64,000 bases of DNA from positions 11,272,958-11,336,957 of the forward strand of contig NC_044917.1 in the NCBI RefSeq assembly GCF_003576645.1. The letters run 5' to 3'. The stretch comes from Ipomoea triloba (lineage: Eukaryota; Streptophyta; Magnoliopsida; Solanales; Convolvulaceae). The translations under genes were made by a program, and so were the position numbers. The notes below the pieces were generated by a model. It worked only from the letters and a program-made list of their open reading frames with translations. It had not been told where the DNA came from and did not search any database. Positions within the stretch are counted from its first letter, which is position 1. Each line of letters opens with the position of its first letter. Below are positions 46,736-56,452 of this stretch, piece after piece.

Positions 46736-48069
46736 CGTTATCGGCACGAGTGCTCTACCCAAACCCACAACAATACCTTCCACCACTTTTCCGACGAGCC
46801 AAGAAAAAAAAATGAAAGCACCACTGCCAACGTTCTCCATGGCTCGTCGTCCACCACCGTCGACGCCGTACTGTCCACGTTGCACACCGCACAGCCACCT
46901 GTCGCCGGCTACCTTGGTCACTCGCCGTCGCCTCCCACTGCCGCCGGCGCCATCACCATTTCTGGTATATCTCTTTCTCTCTTCCTTCTCGGTTACGGAC
47001 AAACAGGTGAAGTTGGAGATGAAAATCACGGCTCACGGGTATGCTTTTACTATTCTTATTATTATTATTAAAATGAAAGGAATAAAGCAAGTGGGGAACC
47101 TGGAGATTCTCTACAGTATGCTGTATGCATAATGAAATTGCTGATCTTTCACTTTATTATTATTATTATTATTATTATTATATTATTTATTAATATAATA
47201 CGTATATCAGCCATGTGCTCATACATCACATTATAATTGATTATTAATGATGTTTGGAATTAGGCCATTCGTGACTAATCCTGTTAACATCAAACTTGAT
47301 TGTGTCTCCTGGAAGCTAATCCGATTGACAGATTCAAAATTCGCAACTGGTTAAATACATTAATTATGGAGCACGACTGAAAATGATTAGGGAGAATTAT
47401 ATCGGAGATTTTGACCATACTTCGATGAGGTTTGCTTCCTTCATATTTTAAATATGATATAATATTATCAATGCCATATATATGACAATTATGTGCAAAT
47501 GATTATTCATTGCACTAGTGAAATATTATTAGGAATTGATCATATTTCCTAGAATTATTATTATGGCATGTTTTAGACAAGAATATAGTCCATATATTTG
47601 TTTGATGATTAAATTTTGAGAGCATAATTGAATATTGTCACACTTTTTAGATCACCATTTCATATATTATATAATGATGTATATATATGAATATTATGTG
47701 ACAATTGTTTTTGTCTCAATTTGCTCCATTATGGTTTATAAATATATGCCATATGATTTATCCCATTTGCTATAAATGTTTTGATATGCTTATCAAAATT
47801 ATGGGATTAATATGTATGCGTATTAGGTATATGCTATCCATAAATATCATATATTGAAAATGGATGTGAACTATGATATTTAATGTGATGCCTAAATTTT
47901 AAAGGCTATATACTATGATATTTAATGTGATGCCTAAATTTTAAAGGCTATATATATGCTTGAAAGAAGCATATTAAATGATCAAGTTGATGAGGAAGTT
48001 TAAGATGAACAATAAGTCATAATGTTTTTAATTGTCAGTAGTATTGATGAACAATAAGTCATAATGTTT
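46736..48069 (+). other. Internal 5' region of the LTR element, no recognisable gag
   Basis: Open frames at 46812-47132 are Pro/Ser/Arg-rich and do not resemble a gag protein. AT-rich sequence follows. Exact 42-bp tandem duplications lie at 47871-47954 and 48004-48087. A run of att trinucleotides is at 47155-47185. Confidence 0.55.
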
Positions 48070-49036
48070 TTAATTGTCAGTAGTATTATTGGGAGGAGGA
48101 ACATCTTCATCTAACAAAGCAAGTACTTCCTGTATGTCCTCCGGTGCTAATTCAGGAATATCAGGAAATATAGGAGCTTGTGATGAACTCTCAGGAATAG
48201 TAGAAGGAATAGTAGGAGCTTGTGATGAACTCTCAGGAATAGTAGAAGGAATAGTTGTCGGATCTATATACCTTCTCTTTTTAGAACTATTCCTGTCACA
48301 TTTGTCTCTGAGTCTTGTTGTTGCCTCAGCCAATTCTATGTTTGGATTCTGTAGAATCGCTTTCTTCTCATCTTCTAACCCCTTTATTACCCTTTGCAGT
48401 TCAGCTTGATCTTTGATTTCACCGAATTCCTACACCACAAATTGTGTTAAACCTACTTCAAAATATCAAGTTGAAAGAAAATTAGAAATTACCTGGACAT
48501 TTGCTAATAGCCTGTCCAAACTCACAAGTTTCCGATAAGGCCAGTAGGCAATCCCTACTTCCCTACATTTTTTCTTGAAAGTTGCTCGCCCGACCTGCAA
48601 TTCTTCTGCAGCTTGATCAGCGGTCAAATAGAAATATTTAGAAAACTTTTCAAAAGTTAGTGTGGTAGTATCACAAAAGGTTCTCCTAGTCCTCTTTCTC
48701 CCAATAAATACATTTGCATTTATATTTGCTACATCTACCGCTGTAATGGTATTATCTTCCTCTACCACTACAGTATTGCTTTGGTCTGCAACCACAACAT
48801 CTGTAACTGCAGTACCTGCATTAAAAGCTATAAGTTAATATCACACTTATAGAATAAGAATTCTAGAAAATGGTTGAACCCTTACCAACTATCTCGTTCA
48901 ATTCTGGTGGAGCATTCTCAAAATCTCCCACAGAAGTATGATCTGTACTCTGTGCACTATCCCTTAACGGTGATAGGTGAATCTCATCCCAAAAGGAAGA
49001 ATTATCCTGAGATGAGGAATTAGTAGTATTTGCCAT
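48070..49036 (-). CDS. RWP-RK domain transcription factor gene, captured inside the LTR element (antisense)
   Basis: Plant RWP-RK (RKD/NLP-type) DNA-binding protein. Three exons on the minus strand, 49036-48886, 48815-48493 and 48429-48070, have good GT-AG borders and continuous frame, giving 277 residues. The RWP-RK domain lies at about 101-152: TLTFEKFSKYFYLTADQAAE, then LQVGRATFKKKCREVGIAYW and PYRKLVSL. The signature reads YWPYRK (141-146), so the first Arg of RWP-RK is Tyr. After it come a charged helix (GLEDEKKAILQNPNIELAEA), a basic KKRR, and a 14-residue repeat (TIPSTIPESSSQAP with a near copy) caused by an exact 42-bp duplication. The acidic tail ends EDVPPPNNTTDN. The gene lies opposite to the element's own transcription, which would let its introns survive retrotransposition. 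Whether it is expressed is unknown. Confidence 0.85.
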
Positions 49037-50299
49037 TTGCAAAAAAGTACAAAAGAAGTAAACGAGTAATATGTCTAGAACGGTGAATGCTCAGAAGTGA
49101 ATGTGAGCGATAGAATGTCAAAAGGGAAAAACGGATAATGAATTTATAGCAATGAGCAATCGGTATTAGAATGCTAATACTGTTTGAACCGATTGAGTAT
49201 TTCAAAGTCTGTTGTCTCGTGATTCCTGTGAAAAGATAACAATTATCGCATTTTTCTGTTTACAACGATTGCGGTTTTCAAACATCTTTAGGGAATACTG
49301 ATTTGTCAGGGCTAACATTGATTTGGGCTAAATATTGATAAGTCAGACAGTAGTCTCCCTATTTGCATGATTATTTTATGTAGCATGCTTAAATGAAAAT
49401 TTTCAAATTATATGGGAGTCTAATTTGATATACTACTGTTTATGAAATCTGACACACTGCATATCATGATTATTCCCCTATACACCTAGTACGTATGTGA
49501 TAAACATTTCCCAAATCTGCGTTTATATTCTTAGTATGCAGTCTATTTTACTATATCACCTCCATAGCGTATCTCTAAGGGCTATTGAATAAAACTAGGT
49601 ATATATATATATGACGATCATAGAACTCCGTCTGATTGTCTAAATACCTAGAGCCTATTATTAGGGATCAATAGATACGCTGATTGCATACTTAATGAAG
49701 ATCGGTTCTCGGCATTAGGGGGAGATAAGGCCCAAATTTAATAAAAATGCCGAGAAGTTCCATGGAATGGAAAAATCTTCATTAGTTAAATCCACGTACT
49801 AGTTATACTGAACCAGAAGTTCAGAAGATAATCTATTTGCAATATTAGCAAATAATCTGCCAAATATATATACTGATCATGCTGATCAGAAAAGAGTGAC
49901 TAGGTCTTATATTTAATTCCCAATTTAGATCGTATATCTCTACTGATACTCCTTGACACACCAGAAGTGTAGGAGGTCTATCAGTTTATGAGATAAGGAA
50001 CACAATACTAGATCTAGTAAAGAAACATTACCACTCTTATCTTGATGAGAATAATGTCCTGAAGACGTTCGTCCAGATGACGAAAACCCTAGTAAAGTGT
50101 ACCGGTCAAACGTAATACTAGGGATGCGGAACGCCAGATCCTAATATCTTTGGGAAATGTCAACGATCTGGTTAATTTAGAAATTGTCATGAATGTGGGA
50201 GAAAATTATAATAGTTGTCGACAACACGAGCCTATATAATTGCTCATTTAAATAAACTGGATCCAGGTGAGGTGCTAGAAGCATCCTCATTATTGAATA

Positions 50300-50920
50300 T
50301 TTAAAAGAGCAATTAAGGCATAGCTCAACTCGCTAAAATACATTCTCTTTATGGCACGTACACCATTGATTGTAACCTCGTTGGTTACAAATGGGTGTTT
50401 GTACGAAAGATAAATTGAGAATGATGAGGTGGTATAATATAAAGCGAGTTTTGTAGCTCATGGGTTCACGCAGAGACCCTTGATTGATTTTAATCTCCCG
50501 CGTAGGATGACATTAAGTTCCGCTACATAACATCATTGGCAGAATGATAAAATTAGATATGCAGCTGATATACGTCATGACCGCATAATTATGGGTCATT
50601 AGACTCAGTAATTTCCATCCTGAAGAAGGAAATGAATATGAGTATATTACGTGTCATTATGTGATCTTTAAAGGATTGCGACTGGAGAAGTTACTCTCTC
50701 AAGTAGTAGGGTAATGAGCCAGAAGTGTTCTTTAAGGGGTTGCTAATGAGCGTAGAGTTGCTACATTTGATAATGTTAGCTCATGCCTAAAAGACGGAGT
50801 TTTTGAAACGAAATACTTGGGAAACCCCAAGTATTATCTCGACCTGAAGATCGAGCTTTTCTTGAAGAAGTTTTATACACCAGTTAGCCTACTTGAAAAA
50901 TGCCTTGAATATTTTGTATG
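50300..50920 (+). pseudogene. Decayed Copia pol (reverse transcriptase) within the LTR element
   Basis: Fragments of the Copia reverse transcriptase can be read in shifting frames: GYKWVFVRK (about 50370-50410), then YKASFVAHGFTQRPLIDF (about 50440-50495) and, further on, FETKYLGNPKYYLDLKIE-like sequence near 50795-50850. Stops and frameshifts occur within each block and large parts are missing. No protease, integrase or complete RT is present. Confidence 0.7.
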
Positions 50921-50999
50921 NTGAAGAATGTTACCTTCAGGGGAGTATCATTTACTTGAATCATGAATATTATGCCCTGAAGTTTATATTGGGGTTATG

Positions 51000-51630
51000 G
51001 TTGCACTCTTTTTCCCTTAACTAAGTTTTTCCCATTGGGTTTTCTTAGCGTAAGGTTTTTAATGAGGCAACCGGTGCAACACATAATTTAACATATATCA
51101 TGTACTCTTTTCCTCATTAGGTTTTTCCCACTGGGTTTTTCTAATGAGGTTTTTAACGAGGCATGAGTATAGTCTAGTAATCCTGAAGATTATACACTGA
51201 AAGTTTATGACTGGTTATCCCGAAGATTAGACCCTGAAGGTCATGAATGATTTATGGTTGTACTCTTTTTCCTTAGCTAAGTTTTTTCCCACTGGGTTTT
51301 CTTAGCCTAAGGTTTTTAATGAGGCAACCTTATATAACATATGTTTTTGAAATACATCATGTACTCTTTTTCCCTTGACTAGGTTTTTTCCTATAGGGTT
51401 TTTCCTAGCAATGTTTTTAATGAGGCATGTGTATGATAAGATGATGGCCAATGAAAATGCTGTTAATCAATATGGCATCATCTCAAAAATCTTTAGAAAC
51501 AAGGAGGAGCATACGAACTTGATCTTCAATGATGACTTGATCAGGGGGAGCACATATTGTACTCTTTTTCCCTTATCCAAAATTTTTCCCCAATGGGTTT
51601 TTCTTTGGTAAGGTTTTTAACGAGGCAATA
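51000..51630 (+). repeat. 3' internal repeats of the LTR element
   Basis: Five copies of a ~65-bp unit with the phrases tactctttttccctta, aagtttttcccactgggttt and ttagc-aaggtttttaatgag start near 51004, 51102, 51251, 51362 and 51560. Similar repeats before the polypurine tract are common in plant Copia elements. Confidence 0.75.
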
Positions 51631-51662
51631 TAGTGTTCATCTTTTGGACATCCAAGGGGGAG

Positions 51663-52119
51663 TGTTATGAAACAAAAGGAAAATAGTGGATGTCCAAGTT
51701 GTGGTTCGAACCTTGGAACATTCACTTAAAAACTAAAATCTAATCCACTTAGCTATCACGGCTGTTGGTGGTAGATTGCAGAACATTTAATAACTAAATG
51801 TTGTCTGGAAAGCTAGTTCAGGATGGAGTAAAAAGCTATGGGTTAGGGGAATTGAACCCGTGACTTTAGGCTGGCAGCTAAGCTTTTAGGCGTTTGACAA
51901 ATCCATCCAGACTAGGACAATTATGTGCAATTACTGTAGATATATATATTTGTTTACTCCACTCCTGATAGTATAAATACCCCCTCCACTCTTTGAAAAG
52001 ATTATCTCAGAAACATCAATGAAAGTGCTTCTTCCTTCTTCTAGTTTCGGTGTTTTCCATTTCAGTTTCTTCATTTCATATTATCACTATCATAGTTATT
52101 ATTAATATTATTTACAACA
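51663..52119 (+). repeat. 3' LTR (457 bp)
   Basis: Base-for-base the same as 46279-46735 in my reading, including the antisense Pol III A and B boxes. Preceded by the polypurine tract at 51654-51662. Confidence 0.95.
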
Positions 52120-53176
52120 TTAATCGTATAATTTAATTTTTATGGTATTCAATTAAATGTTAGTTAATAAATTTATATATTCAAAAGTTAAATTACACAC
52201 ATAAAATAAATTTCAAAATTATTTTTTAAAAATAAACAATTAAAAAATTTAATTAGCAATAAAAATAATGGTTAAAATGGTATAACAAACAATTAGAGAT
52301 GGTCTATTCTATATGAATTTATATGGGTTTTTAAAAAACTTTTAAAAGCTTTAAATGTCTATAATTATCGCATATTAAAAATCACAAACTTATGTAAACA
52401 GATAAATCCCAATGTTTCATAACTTAACATCCTTTAACTGTTAAGTAGGAAAGCATCACCATAGTGATTTTTATAAGTTTTTTGCATAATTTTATGTTTA
52501 GGTGGAGGAGAGAGTTGAGAAAAAATTTACATTCTTACAAATATAAATTTTTTGTGTGACCCATTGCAAATAAAAGGATGAAGAAAAATCGATGCAAGTG
52601 CGTTTTCAGTGCATATAGATTACTTATTATTATTGTCCACACAGGTTTAACTCACTGGTTCAGTAGACAGTATTTGGAAGAAGAGACCAATGTTTAAACC
52701 TCGACAGCAACAGTGTAGAAATTATGTCTAAAGTAACAAATCCTTGTGAGTACCGACAATCATTACTTAGATAAGAACATTTATTTTGATGCTTTCACTA
52801 TAGTCTATAGGTCATCAAGTTAACATTAAAGTGGTCTTTTTATCATGCCGAATGAATATTCATTCTACAACAAAATTAGTGTAAAGAGAGCATTAATGGC
52901 TAGTCAAAATGTGTTGATTCAAAGACACTCCACTTTGTATTTTTCTCATTATACATCTTTAATACTTTATGACCAAAATTCATAATTAAGACACAGAACT
53001 CATTATATCTCCTATACTTTAAAGACAGCGATGTCAATTTTTTCACAAAATAATATCGTAGATGTTAGAATACTATTTCAACTTTGGGTAACTCATAATT
53101 GAGTTGGGGTGTTTCTAATGAAAGGCGTGTAGGCCAAGTGTTGTGTTCCAAAAGATGATTAGAGAAAGTCTCAATC

Positions 53177-53432
53177 ATTATTGCATGGACCATGGTCCAC
53201 ACAGCTGTGTGGCCCATAAATAAAAAGTACATTTTTAATATACTAAAAATATATTATTTTTCTACATAAAGTATATTATTTTAGAGTACATTATTTAAGT
53301 ACTGAAAGTACATTTATATATATTATCAAATAATGTACCTTCAGTACAAAAATAATGTACCTTCAATATAATAAAAATGTACTTTTTATTTTTGATTCAC
53401 ACATTTGTGTGGACCATGGTCCATGCAATAAT
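53177..53432. mobile_element. MITE with perfect 26-bp inverted repeats
   Basis: The terminal repeats attattgcatggaccatgg... (53177-53202) and their exact complement (53407-53432) contain the palindrome ggaccatggtcc. The interior is made of inverted gtacatttt/aaaatgtac units, so the whole 256 bp can fold back. Non-coding. Confidence 0.8.
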
Positions 53433-53466
53433 TTGCGCTTTGGGTTATCCTTTCCAGGCTTGTGTT

Positions 53467-53700
53467 TGTTGAGCATATAATATATAAACATAAATGTACA
53501 ATTTAATTTGAAATGCAGCACATGGCTCAATTTGATATCAAAGTCAATCTCATATTAAAGGTTATGGGTTCGAAATTGATCCTCACACTGTTGAGGGGCA
53601 TAGGCTTTAAATTGAAATGGAGCACATGCTTAACTGTGCTGACCCTCAAGCTAATAGTTATAACAAGCCATGGAGGTCCCTACCTAAAATTATTATTCAC
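53467..53700 (+). repeat. Interspersed repeat, tgttgagcatataa family
   Basis: Starts like the PPX intron copy (tgttgagcatataatatata) and contains ggttatgggttcgaaattga, a B-box-like phrase. Two partial repeats of a(a)atggagcacatgc(t)taa(c)t are seen within it. Confidence 0.5.
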
Positions 53701-53838
53701 AAACAGAAGCTAAAGCAGAGCTTAAATAATGATGAAGCAAGTTACAATCATATGAGGTGGTGGTGTCCATTTTCTCTATGAATCTATGCAAGTACCAGAT
53801 TTATAAGCCATCTAGAAAGCCAACAAGCAGGGAAGACA

Positions 53839-56452
53839 TCATATGACATTTGCTTCTTTCAGACCACAGAGCATGGCAAAGGCTGCAGAGTTCTCTGCAT
53901 CTTTAATTCGCAGCTTTTCCTCTCCACTCGCGTAGAGCACCCGAGACCTCTCCTTACCTACTGTGAAAACCACACCATCATCACCGCTTTCTACTTGAAC
54001 TGAGCACACAAACTTTCTGTCATGGGATGGGCCGAGCTTCTTCTCAACTCTGCAAACATTATTAGCTAAAGTTCAGCGAAGAAACAACAGTAGTTTGTCA
54101 CTAGACCAAAAGGTGTTAGATGTCTTTTATCAATAGAAAGTGCAACATTACAAACACTCTTTAGGTACTACCTAATTTCTAACACAATAAGCAGCATATA
54201 TGTGATTGTGTTGCTACAAAGAGCATAACCGATAGCAAACTAGTCCAAAATTCTCAGGAAACATCAAACATCTACACATGCTTATTTTAATTCTCTCTGC
54301 TATCTTGGATGTTCTTACTACAGCAAGTGCAGAGTTTGGTCCTTAATTGTAGGATTCAGAAATGATGCAAAGATAATAAAAATGGTGGAATCTAGGCATA
54401 TCAAAGTCTTGCCACGCTATAGAGGGAAAATTAGTGTCTGATTCCCTAGCTCGTGTTGTAGTGCAGAACGCCATGGAATAAGAAATTTATAAAGCCGAAT
54501 AAATGAGAAGTAGAACTACTCAGAAAAAGAAGTTTGTACCTATAAGTTGGCTTGGGCCATTTCCTTTTTCCACAAAGTTCATACAGCTTCTGCTTTGCTC
54601 CATCGTTTCCCTTTGTCGCATCAAACTCAATGCTGTATTTGTTACTGACTTTATAAGCCATCTTCTCCAGTGCAGCCTTTGCTGCATGAAGCCTTGCATT
54701 TTCCTTTTGTTCTGAAGAAGATGAGACTAGGAATTCTCCATCAATATATACGCTTGCAATGTTTTTGTCTCCATTCCTCCAATGCTTTATATCTACCACT
54801 TTTCCAACTTTTTGGCAAAGTTCATACAGCATCGTCACAGGCTGGGGTTGGTGTTGTAGCATCTCGAGGGTGATAATGGGATCCATTAGGCCTCTAAAGA
54901 TCTAGCGCCAAAACGAAAAAGAAAATCATAAGCAATGTACATAAATATACACCAACGATTTGCATTTGCACAGCGATTTTTAAGTCAAGAAGCAAGATAA
55001 ATAAAATCAACCAAGCTTCATCCAGAACAAATAGGAGGAAAAAATCTCGAGCCATTCAATATTTTTTTTCCTATATAAATCAGAATCTTATTAGAACTTC
55101 AAACAAACTCTCCACAAAAACCCTCAATTTCTTTTCTAGAAATATAAACGAGTAGAATTCGGTGCAAGTGTGAATCATTCAACCTAATTGTCTTATTCAA
55201 GCAAAGCGGAATTGAAGTGCCTGCCAAAAATGAACGTATTACCTCAATAAGTACCTAGCCTATTCTCGTGTAACATTTGATTCTTTTTCTTTCTAAAGAA
55301 GTTCAACAAACATCAGCCCCACATGAAACAACACAAATGTGTAAGTTGGCACATTAGTTGTGAAGCATTAGAACTTTCCGAATTTGTGTTAGCCAGGCCA
55401 TATGGAGCACAGAAAAGCATATAGCCAAAACATAGAATATGCTTCTTGACTGTTAAAACTTGGGACCCCTACTTCAATCATGAAATTGAAAAGAATTGAT
55501 AACTGCAAAACTTTACTCATATACATGATATCAGTGAAGTCCATAAATCAAAATATCAGGAACAACTCGGATGGAGTAATCCCAACCAAGATGATTAAGG
55601 ATAAGTAATTCCAGCCAAGATGATTAAGGATAAATAATCCCAGCCAAGATGATTAAAGATACAAACTTATAACAAATAGTCACAAGTTCAAATCTCAATC
55701 CTCTTGAGATTTGAGCCTTCGGCTATGGAACCTAAACTGGTTTATGTCAGGTAAAAAGCTGGATTTATCCTGTACACACCTAAACACCAATTAGATGAAA
55801 TTGTAGAAGAAAGAAAGAGGCTCACCATCCATAGCTCCTTCAAATCGAAGCCACAATCCACATATACAGCGGCGGCAATGGACTCCACGATATCTGCAAG
55901 GACTTTGGGCGCTTTCATAACGCCGCCATAGAACTCAGTTTCTTGCTCTTCCTGAACCGCAAGCACAAACTCCTTCACCTATACAATCCAATTTCAATAA
56001 AATCAAATCAATTTTCCGAGTCAAAATCAACGAAGACGATCATAGAAGAATGCGAATGATGCGCGTACCCTATCATCAAGAGCGGTGGCGTTGTGGCGCA
56101 CATATCTATAAAGGCTGTGGCGGACGGCGACGCGCGCGAGCTTCTCGGTGCTGATGTTGGCGGCGCGGAGGAGGGAGAGTTGACCGGGGTCAAGCTCCGG
56201 ATAAGCTAAGAACACGAAATTGGTGATTGCTAAGCCGAGAGCCATGTCGCCGAGGAACTCGAGCCGCTGGTAAGAAGCCGATTCGGTGTAGGAAGAGTGA
56301 GTCAGAGCCTCTTCTAGAAGCTTCCTTTTCTTGAATTGATACTGCAGCAGCTCCTCCACCGCCGTCACAGACGCTTCCATGCTCGACATCTCCTCCTCCT
56401 CGTTCTCCGACTCCGGCAGCGCGTACGCGCACGTCAACCTAAAGGGCGTCAT
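53839..56452 (-). CDS. RTL2: RNase III-like protein 2 (RTL2-like): RNase III domain plus two dsRNA-binding domains
   Basis: Endoribonuclease acting on double-stranded RNA; Arabidopsis RTL2 takes part in rRNA 3' processing and small-RNA precursor cleavage. Four exons on the minus strand, 56452-56069, 55978-55826, 54901-54540 and 54049-53839, join in frame to 369 residues. The RNase III domain covers about 30-175: YQRLEFLGDMALGLAI carries the first acidic pair (E, D) and KVLADIVESIAAAVYVD the second (D, E), so all four metal-binding residues are kept. The first dsRNA-binding domain is about 190-255 (PVTMLYELCQKVGK; ARLHAAKAALEKMA), the second about 285-365 (AKQKLYELCGKRKWPKPTYR to ENSAAFAML). 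The family phrases IFRGLMDPIITLEMLQ and QPQPVTML support RTL2 over other RTLs. Start: first Met in frame before an acidic EESSENEEE-like leader; a Met at residue 22 is an alternative. Confidence 0.93.

Larger units (their letters stand above)
46274..52124 (+). mobile_element. Young non-autonomous Copia-like LTR retrotransposon carrying an RWP-RK gene
   Basis: Complete element 46279-52119 (5841 bp) flanked by the 5-bp duplication ttaat (46274-46278 and 52120-52124). The two 457-bp LTRs read the same at every position I compared. The internal part (46736-51662) starts cgttatcggcacgag and ends with the purine tract ccaagggggag. Reading plus, it holds only decayed Copia pol (about 50300-50900) and a 3' region with five repeats of a gttttt-rich unit. 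Reading minus, it carries a complete RWP-RK gene (48070-49036). Mobility must have come from another element's proteins. One unresolved base lies at 50921. Confidence 0.92.
52125..53838. other. Intergenic region with a MITE and an interspersed repeat
   Basis: 52125-53170 is AT-rich with nothing recognisable. Then come the MITE at 53177-53432 and a repeat of the tgttgagcatataa family (53467-53700). The last 100 bases are the 3' untranslated region of the RTL2-like gene. Confidence 0.5.

Noticed and set aside
46812..47132. 106-codon frame after the 5' LTR as gag
   Set aside because: Pro/Arg/Ser-rich with low complexity; no gag or zinc-knuckle motif and overlapping frames are equally open.
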